Shown here piece after piece: positions 23,461-37,823 of a stretch of DNA of 64,000 nt (the stretch's first letter is position 1; each line of letters starts with the position of its first letter). The stretch spans positions 16,481,501-16,545,500 of the forward strand of contig CAMQGK010000299.1 of NCBI GenBank assembly GCA_947000775.1. The letters are read 5' to 3'. The DNA comes from Pterois miles (Eukaryota > Chordata > Actinopteri > Perciformes > Scorpaenidae). The notes below the pieces were generated by a model. It saw nothing but the letters and a program-made list of their open reading frames with translations, searched no databases and was not told the origin of the DNA. The translations under genes and the position numbers were made by a program.

Positions 23461-26400
23461 CAGTCTGTTCATTCCAATTCTGGGGCCAAGCCGAATCTAA
23501 CTGGGTTTACCACTCTTACAAGGAGAGAATGAAAGAGAAGAGAGACTAAGAGAAATCTATTTTATACTCAACTCAGAGCAGTAGTTCATACTGGGCACTT
23601 GTACATGATGGGTGATCTGCACCCCTGAGAAGTACCTAAGCAGAGTACCACGTGGCAGGGATCATGGGTAATCGTCACAGATGGCCAAGCCTCACTGCTT
23701 CGATATCTGGAGCAATGCTGGGAGGAGAGAGGAACTGGAACGCCACCTTTGGGCACAACGGTGGCGCCCTGGTCTGAACCCCCTTCACAAGCATCTTCAC
23801 CGCTATCCGAGATCCATCACCTGCCCTGCCTTACCCTCTACCCTAGCCCACGACAACGCCCTTTCTGGAGCCTAGCTCAGACTACCACCACCATCACCAC
23901 CACCATTAAAGCAGCCCCCACCCAGCTAGGCTGGTGGGAGTATTTGCACTACTGCAGCGGTCCTCCCTTCAGCCCCCTTACTCATCAAAGTTTTGGATTA
24001 CCCATTAGTTCCCCCCGCCAAACCTCGCCTCATCTGGGGAGAGTTTTGGTGTGGGTTACTAATTCGGGGTGAGTTTTGGTGGCTCTGTGTAACAGAGGCT
24101 GGCAGTCGCAGTGGGCTCAGTCCCAAACCTGACCCATTAGTCAGTATTAGACCAACAGCACGTGACCCTCACCCTGTAACCAACCGGGATGGAGAGAGAT
24201 CCCCGCGTGGGAGGGCTGTGTAGCACTTATTAATTCTCCCTGTCATTTTCCCATCATCCTTCCTATAGAGTGACATTTCAAATTCAGAGCCCTCCACTTC
24301 CATAATCATCCTCTCCTCTTCCCTAAGCACCCCCACTCACCGCTGAGTGGCCCAGAATCATTGACACCAAACGGAATCCAGGCCGCTCCCTTGTGAGACA
24401 AGGCTGGCCATAGCTGCCCTTTAGAGTGGCGCCACCGAATGAATGTGATCGGAAAAGCAGCAGCGACGGGAACGAGAGACTTTGCGCGAGAGATTGTGAG
24501 AGAAGACAGGAAAACAAAAAAGCTGAGGGTGTCCACCCTCGCTGCCATCATGGACATGGGCGGAGAGGGTGATGTGGCCGGTTGTAGAGACGATGTTAAC
24601 AAACACTCTGCGGGAGGGGAGACGGCGGCGCAGGAATGTCTCCCCTTCGGTTCCCACAACAACAACCGCATATGAGCCCCTGCTCCCATGCCAGCTGACA
24701 ACCCCAAACGTCCCCTCTCAGCTCCCTCCAAAAGGATCCGACTTTCTTAATGGTGAGGATCAGGAAGCGATCCCTCATTCCAGAGATGCAGGTTTGGAAA
24801 TCCAACTTTGTAAAAGAACTGAAAAAGAGAGAAAAAAGAAACCTATTGATGTCCTTTGTTCTCGTGAGCTGACTGGGTATGTGTGTGACCGTAGGGGTTA
24901 TAATGCTGCTTTACCTTCTGAGTCTGATTTAGATTAAGAAAAAAAAAGATATATGAAATGATTATAAATCCACAAAACAAAATGAAAAGAGATGACTTTT
25001 AAAAAAAAGACTCCTGAACAAAATTATTGGAGATTTTTTCATTTTATCATTGTTTTCTTATTTTTCTGTTTGTTTTTTGACGCTTAAACTGCTCTGTGTA
25101 AAAAAAAAAAAAAAAAAAAACAGCTGTAGTCACTTTTTGACCATGCGTGCAGTGTAACATAGAAAATATTTCACTTCTTTTTCACATCTATACTTTGTGT
25201 TGATAAGCCAACCGATCTGTTTGTCTGTGTGTCTGTCCAGTTGTCCGTCCCCTTTTATCAGGAGGAATTTACAACCAACAAAACAGGAATTTCTTTTTTT
25301 TATATTTTGTTTCCTTTTTTTTATGAAATACAACTTTGGAGAAAAAAAAAACACAAACAGGAAAAATAATGCAACAGAAACTGAAAATACAAAAAAAAAA
25401 AAAAAAAAAAAACTGAAACAATCTTGTCATACCTCACACAACACAAAACTCAAAGGAACTTGGGAGGAGTCATATTTTGCAGGCACATGTGAAAGTTCAG
25501 AGATGCATATATAGATTTAAACAAATGTATATGTTAAGATAATATGTGCTTGTGTGTACGCATCAGTAGAAGTTACAAAAGGACTCTTCCCTCAAGCTTT
25601 TGTGCTCTATCTATTTGGTTGTGAGACGCTAGAGATCATCTGCTAATGTGGGCACTTCTCCAACTTAAAGGCACAGTCTATAGACAGTAAACTTAAAATG
25701 TGAATGGCCCAGAGACTGAGGGATTAAGACTTTTGTAATGGCTGAGAGTTTTATGGTATTGAATGTAGCTGACAGGAGGGGGCTGGACCTGAGCCCGGCA
25801 CCCACAACCCAACTTCCACACACCAGCAGAAAAGATAGTGGTGTCACATAGACGTTACAAACAAAACAACAAAACTGAGAATATATATTGCCCATCTGCA
25901 AGGTGCAATACTATGTTGTGTATTTTTGTATGTTTTCTGTTTTGATTTTTATTTTCGTTTCATTTTATTTTGGCCATAACCAAGGATGTAAATACAAAAA
26001 CATACAACACTCGAGATTTATTGCAACAAAGCAAATTTAACCTCTCCATCCCGCTCCCATGTACGAGGGGGAAAAGTAATGTGTAAATGCTTCATATGTT
26101 TGTATGTGTGCACTCTCTCACATGTGCATGCTCATCCATATTCAGAAGTGCCCCGTGACATTAATCATGAACCCTGTGCCTCCTGTTGTTTGCAAAGAGA
26201 TAGATTCGTACCCCTCATATTCCCACGACACGACACGCTACACATGAATGCCTACAGGTATGTGTGTGTGTGTTCACCTATGGAATCAGATTCGGTTCTT
26301 CCAAACTTTTGATGCGAGTGTTGCCAGCAGCCACAGCGGCAAAAGCTTAGGAGGGCTGGGAGGTGGGAGAGGTGATCGAGCAGGCAGTGATTTGGCGTGA

Positions 26401-29330
26401 GTGTCAGCTAACGTGGCTGCAACGCACCCACATCGGAGTTGGAAAAGGCCAAAATGGACTTCCCCATTTGTCCGCCACCCCATTGCCTCCCAGAAGCCAG
26501 CCTACAAATCTTTCAAGCTTTTTTTTTTTTATAATAAAGTAGTTATAAACCTGGACCAGTTTACAGCAGGAACTGGTAGAGGCCCCATTTACACTTGTCA
26601 TGTCAAGTGTCTTGTATGCAGATCCAGATTTAACACACTAAGCCCCATATATGTGTATCATGTCACTCCGCTCCAGTCTAGAGAGTGGTGGTAATGTAAC
26701 TGAAGCCGTTTGGTAACTCCCAACAACACCAGAAGCTCTAAACTCTACTATCATAGAGCTTACTGATGTAGTTACACATTGCAGAAGTTAAAAAAGAGAA
26801 AAATAATGCTAGAATCGACATTCCCATTCAGATCAGCAGAGCAGGATGGTCAAAACGGTGGCCATTTTTATGTGTACCGTTGCAGCGGGCTAACTTACAA
26901 TAAACTAAACCAACGTACGGCAAGTCGCGGACTCACTAGCCGTGTTTCCATTCAGTTGTCAAGCAAATTTTAAGCAAACTTTGAAATCGGCGCGACGTTG
27001 TGACACCTTGATGGAGTCATGTGACCGAGCGGACACTACTGTACATGTGCCATGGGCCCGATGGTTACGGAAGGTCGCTGGAAGATCCGGGTACTGTTCC
27101 AGACGGAAGTTGAGCCATTTTGGCTTCATGCTCCACTGAGCAGCTTTCATAGGAATGAATGGGGCCCCACCTCCAACGCTGGATCCAGTTCTCTTGATAC
27201 ATCCATGATCTAACCATTTGAGATAGAGGTCTTCAGGAATTTGTTTCATTTGGACAAGTTTAATTGTTCTTTCGCGTCAGCTAGTATCGACCGTGGTTCA
27301 TGCTGTCCGGAGATGAAGACAAGCGTTCACGTGTTATGTGAATATCTGAGATCAGTTGTGATTTAGATGTTACGTCCATAATTATGTACCGTGATTAATT
27401 TAGCGTGATTAATCAACTCTTTCACATCAAAGGCAAAATCACCTCAAGTGAGTGTAAAAACTTTTTTGTGCAGCTTTTCTAATGCAATACGTCAAAATGT
27501 GAATCAAAAAATATGTGAATGGAAACATGACTAGTGCAGTGAGGTTTTGCAGTGATGACGAAAAGAGCGGGGGGGAAGTACGAACCATGGAGAGGTGTCT
27601 TTTGTGCCTCACTGCCTTAGAGGAATTGACGAGTGCTAAATGATGAGCATCAACAAGAGATGGACAAGTGGAAAACACCAGCTTCGTGTAGATGATGGGC
27701 CAAAACAGACTCAAATGAGTGAGTGTGACACTCTTTACAGCCCCACCGACATATGTTTCACAATAATGATTAACCAACAATCAAATGACCACGAGAATCA
27801 GTTCAATATCGGTTCTACTCCTACAGTATTTCTATGATTTACACTTTTTCAGCATCTGGCTAGAAAGAATCTGAAAACCTTGAGCAATGGCAATCGACCT
27901 GAGCAATCAGACTTCCATCCATCTTAAATGCCTCTTAGAGGTCCAATAGCTATCCGGTCTGCCCAAGACACATGAAGTGAAGTGTAAATGGAGTCTTAGA
28001 TGATGACAGTTTGAACCGAGCACCACATTTAGTTTTCAGCTCTGACTGGTGAAAGCTGAAAGTAATTTTGGTCTACGATGATACTTTTAAACTTGGACCA
28101 CAAGCAGAATGAGGGTTTCGAGGCTGGCTCTGCGAGGTCCTCCAGGCCCATCCCTCCATAGATATTATGATCCTGGTTTATTCTCACATGTTGACTCATT
28201 GGACAAGGGTGGAGATTGTCTGTGATGTTTTTTGGTTTCATGGTTGTGTTTGGTCCCCCCCTATGCCAAATGTAGAGTTTGTGAAGACATGCAAGTAGCA
28301 AGATGTCTATGCAATTTCCCTCCTGCTCCCTCCGAAAGACAAGCTTAAAGTAACAACAGCGAGCCCGTCTTGCTTATAAAATCAAATTTGGTCTGGCTTG
28401 ATTTCCAGAGGTTCTTTAAGTGACCTAATGACCCGTGCTACTGCTGTGTGGGCGAGGGTCAAGACTGCCTGGGGGAGCTGGCCTTTAGCCCAGCCGACTG
28501 GCTGGTCCTCAGGGTAACTCTTCACGGTAGTCCGGGTCTCAGAGAACAAGTAGGAGGGGTACTGGGGATGTTGTGGAGAATATGGATTCTACGAGATGTG
28601 CTGTTTTGTAAACTGCTCAGAAAGTGGTGTGTGTGCATGTATATGTGTGTCGTTTGGAAGTATGGGGATGTATACTTGGTGCGATGCTCTCATTGTTTGG
28701 TGGGTTGATTGTTAAAAGCGTCAGATTCCAAGATTTAGACAAAATCCGAAATTCAACCCTTCTAGAAATGTGTGTGAAGCTTTAATTTTTCTATCCTGCG
28801 ACCAACTTAATGTAATGTTTTAGAGGTGGTCGATGTCCATCAGTGGGATGTACGTAGCATAAACAAGTTTACTTAACGCATTACCTCTGCTTTCGAGACG
28901 TGCGGAAGGATTTGATTTAAAAATAATGTACTTCTCCCCACTGAGATGAACATCCACAACCTGCAGACCCGAGTCGAACATGAGCACTTAACTAAAATGC
29001 ACTTTGAAAGGCCCAAACTAGCCCACGGTAAGTGGAAGAATCTTTGGTAAGAATTGTGGCAAAAAAAATAATGTAAATTGCACCCAAGCCAAATGCCTTT
29101 TGCACCATTTAAGTTTTTTTTTTTTTTTTTTTTAAATTAGAAAATAACAGCCTTTAGGCAAAGACACGTAATGACTAAAAGTTAACCATTATTTTTTTAA
29201 TGAAGTGCAATAAGTGAGTGAATGAACCTTTTGGCGAATTTCTCAGATCTTTTTTTATACATTTGTGAGACAATAATAATCTTGTGATTGCTTTTAAAAT
29301 GCACCCACCCGTGAGAGCATCAGCTTAGAT
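23461..29330. other. Non-coding; possible extended 3' UTR, then intergenic
   Basis: No gene recognised on either strand. The stretch 24240-24830 is GC-richer and has overlapping ORFs of 60-140 codons on both strands without family resemblance. A-runs occur at 25101-25120 and 25391-25411. A repeat (family R) lies at about 26990-27245. Confidence 0.55.
26990..27245 (+). mobile_element. Interspersed repeat family R, copy 1
   Basis: GTTGTGACACCTTGATGGAG, CATGTGACCGAGCGGACA and CTTTCATAGGAATGAATGGG correspond to GTTGTGACACGAGACTGAG, CATGTGACCGAGCAGAC and CTTTCATAGGAATGAACAGG at 30542-30735. There is no intact ORF. Confidence 0.65.
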
Positions 29331-29334
29331 CCAC

Positions 29335-29336
<2 letters not shown>

Positions 29337-29393
<57 letters not shown>

Positions 29394-29430
29394 ACACACA
29401 CGCACACACATGCACACACATGCACACACA
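29337..29430 (+). repeat. (CA)n microsatellite, about 90 bp
   Basis: Longest CA tract in the window, with occasional TA, CG and TG interruptions near its end. Confidence 0.97.
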
Positions 29431-32400
29431 CAAACACAGACCACTTTGTGACTGGGTAAAGGAAGCTATTGAAGGATTCTCTCAGGTAAAAGAACATTTT
29501 CTAATAAATGATGATGAACCTTAGATGAAAAACATTTGTTAGCTCATCTTTTTTTGTCTTCTCAATTTGAAATCCGCAACGTACCTTTTTTCTGTTCTGT
29601 GCTCGGGCCAGTGTCAGACTGAAAAGGTTTAGACATCCAGGATTCAAGGATTTGGATCCTGAGTGTGCCTCAAATACAAAGAGTCATGCCCTCATTGCTT
29701 TCTTAGCCCTCAGTGAAAACACATTTCATCATGTGTGGAGGTGGGAGAGTGTTGTGTCTTTTTTGGGTGTTTGGGAGTTGTTTTGGTTTGGTACTGCACT
29801 GTAAGGAAGCCCATTCCCGCCAGGAAAAGACAAGACAAGTTTTATCTATGCGGCCCAATATCAGAAATCACAAATTTTCCTCAAGGGGATTCACAATCTG
29901 TGCAACATACGACACCCTCTATCTTAAGACCCTTCGTTCGTAAAATGCCTACTTTACACTTCATGATTTTAGCTCTGATTTTCTGCTTTTTTGGAGCTCC
30001 CCTTACAGAAGCCCCAGATCAGAAGCAAATTGGCTCACCGGTCACACATCGGTGCTTCATCGTCATGTGTGAACTGCTCAGAGACATCAGCAGAGAGGCA
30101 CGCCAGCATGCTAAATATCTGGACCTGTCGGGTACTCCGGCCACGAGCTGCAGCCAATGAGAGCGCGAGACACAGGTTGAGGGGAAATCAAGCCCACAGG
30201 AAGAGCGCCAGTCATTGATGGCAATTTTCGTAGTGGCCAAACAGTGGTACTACATCTTCCGTGTCCGTCACGTGATGCCATTGAACCCAAAAAGACTTTT
30301 TCCCATAGACATACATTGAGAAAGAGACTACTGTAACTCAGCAGCTTTTTTTTCTTTTTTCAGGTAAATCAATTTTCCCATTATGAACACTTGAATAGCC
30401 CTTATCGAAATCATTTGGCCCTAAAAGTTGGGAAATGTTGGAAAATGGAAAATTTCTCTTTCTCTGTTCATGTGAATGAGACCCAGGCCGAGGCTGGAGC
30501 GGGCTGGGAGACGGAGTTAGCAAGCCGCGACGACAGCATGACGTTGTGACACGAGACTGAGCCATGTGACCGAGCAGACTACTGCACCTGCTCCATGAGC
30601 CCAATTTATGGAGAAGATCAGAAATCGGAAAATCCGGGCCCGGGCAAGAATCCATTTAGGTTTCATGTGCCACTGAACAACTTTCATAGGAATGAACAGG
30701 GCTGTTTCCAGCTCTCTATACATCCATGGAGGACACCTGGAGAATGAGGGGTCGCTTGTAACAATAGGAGCTGTTGTAGGAACTAACTGTAGGAACTGTT
30801 ACTACTGCAACACCACGCAAATTTGTTGTTGCACCTATCAATAATAATATGTCAATAATGTAGTGTGAAAATCACAACTTCAAGACTCAAGTTTCCAAGA
30901 CAGCAAGCTGTGTAGTGTGAACAACACAGCAGTCTGATGACTTGAAGTTGTTTAGTGTGAACTTAGTTTTATGAAAAACTTAAACAGGAATCTCTGGAGG
31001 CAACACAAGAGGCCAGCATAGTAAAATTACAGCATGGCCTGTCAGTATGCCAAAATTCTAGATATTTCCACCATGGAGACCTGGAAAGACGACGGACTAC
31101 ACAAACACAAGAGGCTAACCTCAAGCATTCACACAGATTGGAGGAAGGAAACAAAACGAGGGAGAGACAGGCACAAGATGGTGGGCTGATTCTCCTGGAG
31201 GACGAAGATCCAGAGCCAGAACATCTGGAATGAGGCACCCAGGGGGGAAAGGGGGTCCCAGGACGACTGATGGTCCAGCACAGAGAAGCCTGAATAAAAG
31301 AGAGGACAAGAAAGAAACTACAGGGAAAGAGCCACACAGCTTGGACACTCTTGCGCTTTAGGGTTTAGAGATACGATGGTTTTCAGAAAGTTTTCTCATC
31401 AGCATGGACTTTAAGCTCTGGGCTTAGTAGATTCATCATGAGCAGCTAACAGGAAGCTACATTTCAGTAGGTTTGGCTGCAGTGAAATAAATCTACTGCT
31501 TCCAGTAGACTATGCTGGACAGGTACAATTCACCGCAGTTAAAAGAGCCAGAACCACAGGCAGTCGCTCACCAAGTACAGTAAAACTTGACAGACTAACA
31601 GGGAGAGTGGTAAATACTTCAGCAGCAGCATTACAAGGACAGACTAGTGTTGCTACAGATTTAATAAGAAAGCGATCTAATGCCATGGATGTGCACCCTG
31701 CAGTCAGCAGGTTCATACACAAACTGAAATGTCTTTATTTAGAAGATCGAACACCTTAGTCAAGTAAATATTGAAATCATTAATAATTAGAATTGAGATA
31801 AAGTCTCCAGATTCTTCTAAAAGTTGTGAATAAGGGCCAGATGGTCTGTACTAGCAACCGGATCTTGTATGAAGGCATATAAATAATATGACACGGCGAG
31901 GATATTCTGCATAACGCATTTGAGCCTTTGCAAGCATTTTTATGCCACATAACCAAACTACAGCAACAGCAGCATTTAGGTTTAGGAAAAATGTCATAGT
32001 TGCACTTAAAATAAGTAAAATACAAATGGAAACAACAACAGAAGTACATGAAAACACATCAAAAACAACTTCAAAATAACAACACTTTGGGACACTAACA
32101 CTGATCTCGAACAACGGTTGAAAGTCCTCTGTTTGTATTTATTCTTCGTCTCTAGCTCTGAGCGTAGCATAGTAGTCCTGATGCATTTATATTGCAGTCA
32201 GCACAGACTATGTGCTGTACCTTATTGCACGTGAATTGACTTACAAATTACCGTCATTGTCGTTCACACACCATTTAGTAATACCGTGTGGAGTCTGTTG
32301 CCCTGGACAGACCATAAACAGCGGCTGGCGATGCTAATCTAACGTTGTGGGAAATTTAGTCCCCTATTATTAGCGTGGAAAGAATCATACCACGATGCCA

Positions 32401-35400
32401 AACAGGAAGACGAAGCTCTGCTAATGCTAACACTGACCTGCTATCTGGAGAGTCTTTGACAACTAAGGTAACATCAGTAGAGACGAGTTAACTGATGGAC
32501 ACATCTCAGCAGAGGACACACCTGAAACCATTAACACGTACCATGGTGACACAGTTAGCGAGGCTTTGTTAGCTGTGGGTGACTAGAAGATACGATTGTA
32601 GGCTAGGCTAGTGAAAACAAAATAAAATGAAATGTTAGGAAATATGTATGTAATGTATTCGTCATGAATCAAAATGGTCAAAAAAGGAATTTGAAATTTT
32701 GATTTAGTAGCTCACAATTAAATTCAATAACTTATTACCTCATTATTGTTATCTCAAAATGATTACATGCTATCTTAATTTTTACTTAAAATTTCTAAAT
32801 CATGAATTACAATCTCATAATCTGGATTTAGAAAATAAAATTTTTGATTTCCAATCTCATAATTTTGATTTGTGGTGAGTACATGTATTTTGTCATCCAC
32901 AATGTCTGTCCTAATCAAGCTTCAGTAATACTTAACACAATGATGGACGCGAGCAAGAAAACATTTGAATCTTTTATATTTCATGCAAATTTCCCGTCGT
33001 GGCAAACAGACGCTCTCAAAGTTCTCCATGTTTGATGGTGTGACGTCACTTTGCCGGATGCAGCAAACATAAATCAAACGTTAGTATGACATAATCTTTA
33101 TTTTTAAATCTCTTTTTTTGTTATTTTTTTTTTTTGTTATTTTTTTTTTTATATATTTCACTTTCTTCTTCTTCTTGGCAGAAATGGGCTTCCATAGCAC
33201 AGTGGAAACACACCAGAATTGTTTTTGTCTCCTCTTTAACTGAGCCAGCTTATTTTCACTCCAAAAGTCCAGCTTGATCCTAAATAAATCACATTTTGAC
33301 TTTTCGTATAAACGAGCCAGAATGTGTACAAAAGCAGATTCAGCCCTTACTGTCAGTAATAGTGTAGTCTTTGCACTTTCTCCCTTTACGGTCAAAGTGC
33401 CAGCAGCAATATCCAGCTCTCCCTCACCTAGTTGGCTAATGGTGTACATACAGCAGTACATGGCTCCCATCCAACCCGGGCACCATCCACCCTTTAGGGG
33501 GGGACTGGCTTTGTTCCTCCATCCACAGGCCTGTTCTATTTCAGTGTGCTTACTGTTTAACTTTGTGATGTACTGAAAGGTTGGCATGGCTAAAACCAAG
33601 GCTGTGCATGTACAAATGGCGTGTGCATGTGAATGTCAGCGTCCATGCTCATGTGAGAGATGTTCGGTGTATGTGTGAACGCTTTGCTGCGATATCCGAC
33701 CGAACCTTATCTTTCCCTCCCCTTAAAAGCACCTTTTTAGGCCGCAGTACATGACAGGAGTCTGTAAAACAGAGTCCTGTCATCGGCTTGTATTATTCTC
33801 TTTGAAGAATGTAAGTAATATTGTGTTCAGCGGGCTAACAGAGAGTAGAAACGAGGGAGCCGTTTATATGTGATATATAATTGTAAGAGTGGGTAATATT
33901 TCAAAAGAAAAGCTTCAAGGATTCTCACAAACAATAGCCAGACTGTTGCTCGCAGTCCAGAGCAGATTACCGCTGCTCCTGCAGTTCAAGGCTGTGCAAT
34001 CATGTTTTTCTTTCCAAATGATGGCCTTATTGATTGCTTTTGTATCCTCCCTCCTCTGCGGTATTGTTGTACACTGTGTTTCATAGGGCACAGGAGGATT
34101 TATTATGAAGGCTCGCACTTAGAAAAATGCATGGAGTTGGATCTCTGCTAGAGAGTGAATTAGTGTGCTGGGTGGTAGCAATTTAGGACTCCCAAGAGTG
34201 ATTTTTAGGTTATCGCCACGCACAATATTAAACGGCTAAATCTAAGCCAATGCTCCCGTTGCGGCCACATTAGCACAGCAAGAAATCAGTAGAGAACGTT
34301 TAAGCCCCCATGAGCTGAATAATCAAAGTGCCAAATCGGCTTATCGGGCGCACCATCAACACGTTTTATGAACGTGCATTCAGACTGTATAAATTGCGAC
34401 TGTTAAAATACCATTCGGCTGCCGTCACTGATGTGTTCATGGTTGAGTTAGAGGCATTGTGTAAATAGAGGATTGTATTGATCATGAGATAACGCTACTC
34501 CACCTAACCCTGTCCCTTCTCCAATAGAGAGAAGTCCCTCCTCTTCCGGAGGACCTAATGGGACCTTATTTTGGAAAAACTATGTACAGTAGAGAGAGAG
34601 AACCAATTTTTTAATTGAAATCGCAGTTTGTGGTACTACTAACGTAGACTAACGCTGTTCCATACACTTTTCGCCCTTCAGCGTCACTCCTCTGTTGATA
34701 AAAGCCTGACAAGCAAGTTATAGTTGCAAATATCCATGAGACAGTCTACACCTTGTCTGATGTGTTTTGAACCAATAGTTTTTAAGAAAAGTGGTGAAAT
34801 TAACGCCTTCATCTGTGTACGGAAGACCATTAAGCTTAACGGTGTTCCATGCAGAGCGCATAACATGATTTCAACGGCGATTCATGAAAATTTAAAATGT
34901 CAAAATATTTGATTGATATAATGTACAGTAAGTTTACAGACCTTTCATTAAGTAACACTGCTGTAACCTCAGTATTGCAGGATTATGTGCAGCCTCTGTT
35001 GAGAGAGTTGCTGCTGCAGCGTCAAGCAGTCATTACACAGCATTGATGTTAAAAATACCAGTTTTAAAGCATTAATTCAACAATGGGTAACATATTTAAT
35101 AACTTGTGATAGCATCAGAATCATATGCAGACTACAGTACTGTGAGATACATAAATTATTGCTCTGGTCGCCTCCCCTCTCCTGCTGCAGCCGGGACTGG
35201 AGCTTCCCCTGTATTGGATGAAAGAGGGGGAGCTGAAGATGACGGCCATATAAATTTTATGCATGATATGGAAGTATTTAGCCAGTGATTGGTAGAAAAA
35301 GGTCATCTGTATCTGAATGTTAGCATACATTACATCTCATATCTCACACAATATACGTCTAACGTAGCTCTGTTCCACGCACAAATGAAACGTTATCTTT

Positions 35401-37460
35401 CCTGATGTATGTATCCAGAGACTCCTTGGCTTTTAATCAGCCAGGAAGAGAAGGAAGGATCAGACCGGTTGCTGGTGTGAGACATACAGGCATCGTAGCT
35501 TCAGAGAGAGATTCGTCACTCACTCTTTTCGGTGTGTCGTCTTTCTAATGACGCATTTTCAAAGTCTTATATTTAAAGAGTTTTACAACAAACTGCGACT
35601 TTCTCGACTTGCAAAATTGTGTTATAAGTTGACAAAGAGATGTGTGATTCATGGCGCAATTCAAATGGGATCAAAAAATAATTCTCTCTCCGTTGACTAC
35701 ATTCAATACTTTTTTCAAAATAAAGTCCCATGTGATCCACCGGAAGGGGCGGGACTTCGGCTCTCTATGGCACATGGAGCTCGATCATTCGCTGCCCCGC
35801 ACTACGATCTGGCCGCTAGACTTCCTGAATAGCTTTGAGCGGACTCTGTCCTGCTTTGAGACCATTGCCTCTGTAGTGCACCAAATCCCAAACTAAGAGC
35901 ACTGAGAGGTGGTGTAGCGATTTTGTGCTGCTCAGACGATCTACAAGGAGATTTATAGTCATGAGGATATTTTTGTAAATGGGTGGGAAATCACATGCCT
36001 AGACAGCTAAGAATGTATACAAATTAACTCATCTATTAATAGTCTATCAATCAGAGATTAGATAAATTATGTGAAGTGTATTGTACTTTGGGGGAGATCT
36101 GTGTGTATGAGATAAATATGCAACATTTGTCAGGTTGAAAATAAGGTTTTGAATTCAGAACTGCTCAGGTTTTGATAAACCGGCCTCAAAGGGTGCTTTC
36201 CATCCTCTCTCCTCCCTCTGCTCTTGGTCCAACACGCCTGTCTGTTCTGTCAAACACCCTCAGAGCATGTACACTATCTACACTACACAAGCCCACTGTT
36301 GTATGCAAAACCAGAGGAAACGCTCTCTGCTCAGCCCACTTTGAAACCTAAAGAAAGGGATCAACTTATTAACCGTTTTCCACTCTGTAGCAGGTCCAAG
36401 CCACTTTATACAGCACCAGCAAATCACCAACAACCACCTCTTAAAGGCTTCATGACCACTGGGAACGTCTTCTTTAATTGTGCCACCTTTTTTTGCTCAC
36501 AGTTTACAACGGAAAGGACTCGGTGTTGCATGTACAGAGAGCTTAGCATGCTTATAGTATGTTGTTAAAAAAAAAAAACATTTAGCAGAAAAAAAACGCT
36601 TCAAAGTGGTTTCTTCAACAGCAGAACCAGTGTTTCGCAAAACAAAAAAAAAAGCAGATACCTGGTGGACGTCTTGTACGCAGCGGCTGGTGCTGGTAGA
36701 TGTTTCCATGTCAGACTTTATTTATAGATGTTGTACAAATGTCTATGAACTGTCTATGTGTCTGTATTCTACAATCCACTGTTCTGGTAGATAGTAGTCT
36801 CAAAATGATTTAATGATCAATCAAGAAAACAATATAGATCTGAATGAATGGGCCGTAAGCATTGACAGTGTGTTGTCTTAAATGAACACAAGGATGCATT
36901 TAAACACCTTGTGCAATCCTTGTGTGTTCAGATATTTCAGCAAATTCAACTAACAGAAGCATGCTGAAGAGCAAAATCTGCAGATGTGGAGTTTTCTCGG
37001 GGTTTTGATTTGTTGTTTCCTTTTGAATTGTTTTTTTTTCCTCTTGGATTTTCTCAAGGACCCTGTTCAGCCTGCTCAGTATATTAACATACTATGACTT
37101 CAAACCAGCAGTAGATGTTTAACAAAAAATAAACTTGCAAATGAGCTATAAAAAAACACTACAACAGCTAATACAACTACCTTTCTTACTTTTGTATCAC
37201 TCCTTCAAGAGTTCCTTGCTTCACTGTGACTACAGAGGCTGCTGGGAAAACTATGATGTGTTCTGCAGACACTCAGGGGTCACGACCTGTCCGCTCAGGA
37301 TCAGGGTTAGTCGGAAGGTGCCAAAGACAGGATGTGAGGATTTTGTCAGTTATGTTGAAAGCGTGTCAACCTGTTGTCACAGCTCCCCATGCAAACTATA
37401 AACCAGGCTATTATCTCGGAAGACAACTGGGAACAACAAAGTGTGAGAAGTTGAAGCAAG
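29431..37460. other. Intergenic DNA without recognisable genes
   Basis: ORFs up to 172 codons were examined; none resembles a known family and their ends are low-complexity (for example a Lys run fed by the T-rich tract at 33113-33150). An inverted-repeat region with GTGTGAACAACAC motifs is at about 30865-30965, and an AT-rich degenerate repeat at about 32690-32875. The stretch 33690-34480 looks single-copy. Confidence 0.6.
30542..30735 (+). mobile_element. Interspersed repeat family R, copy 2
   Basis: Diverged copy of 26990-27245 in the same orientation. A different short repeat containing CACGTGATGCCATTGAAC lies just before it at about 30230-30360. Confidence 0.6.
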
Positions 37461-37469
37461 GTTGTCACC

Positions 37470-37511
37470 CGCCCTGATCCAGGACCATGGTGATGGTCCT
37501 GGATCAGGGCG
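37470..37511. repeat. Perfect 42-base palindrome (19-bp arms, 4-nt loop)
   Basis: CGCCCTGATCCAGGACCAT at 37470-37488 is the exact reverse complement of 37493-37511, separated by GGTG. The arms are GC-rich in AT-rich surroundings. No gene is nearby. Confidence 0.97.
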
Positions 37512-37823
37512 TCTCCCAAAACTCTGACATTTCACCCACTCAGCGGCTCATCAGATTACAGGAGGAGGTGGTGGAAGGCAATCTTAGTGACTCATAAGGT
37601 GGGAAAAAATGTTAAAGTAACAAAAGTCTCAGAGTATTTGACTGAGAAAGGTACATACTATGTCATATTGGTGTTAGGCAAGTCCCACAAAAATTTAAAA
37701 CGGTCTCTAAAGCCATGCAAGATCAAAATTGTCACAAGATTTGATCCTCACTAAATGTGGCGACACATTCTCACTCCCAACTTGTCAAATATGGCAGCTC
37801 GTTCAGTGGCTCTATGCTTCAAA

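Noticed and set aside
24306..24937. Overlapping ORFs on both strands in a GC-richer stretch after thra
   Set aside because: Neither strand gives a recognisable protein; most likely UTR or intergenic DNA.
29337..29430. Z-DNA forming regulatory element
   Set aside because: CA/TG repeats can form Z-DNA, but nothing here beyond the repeat itself supports a function.
33081..33599. 172-codon minus-strand ORF
   Set aside because: Ends in a Lys run from T-rich low-complexity DNA and resembles no family.
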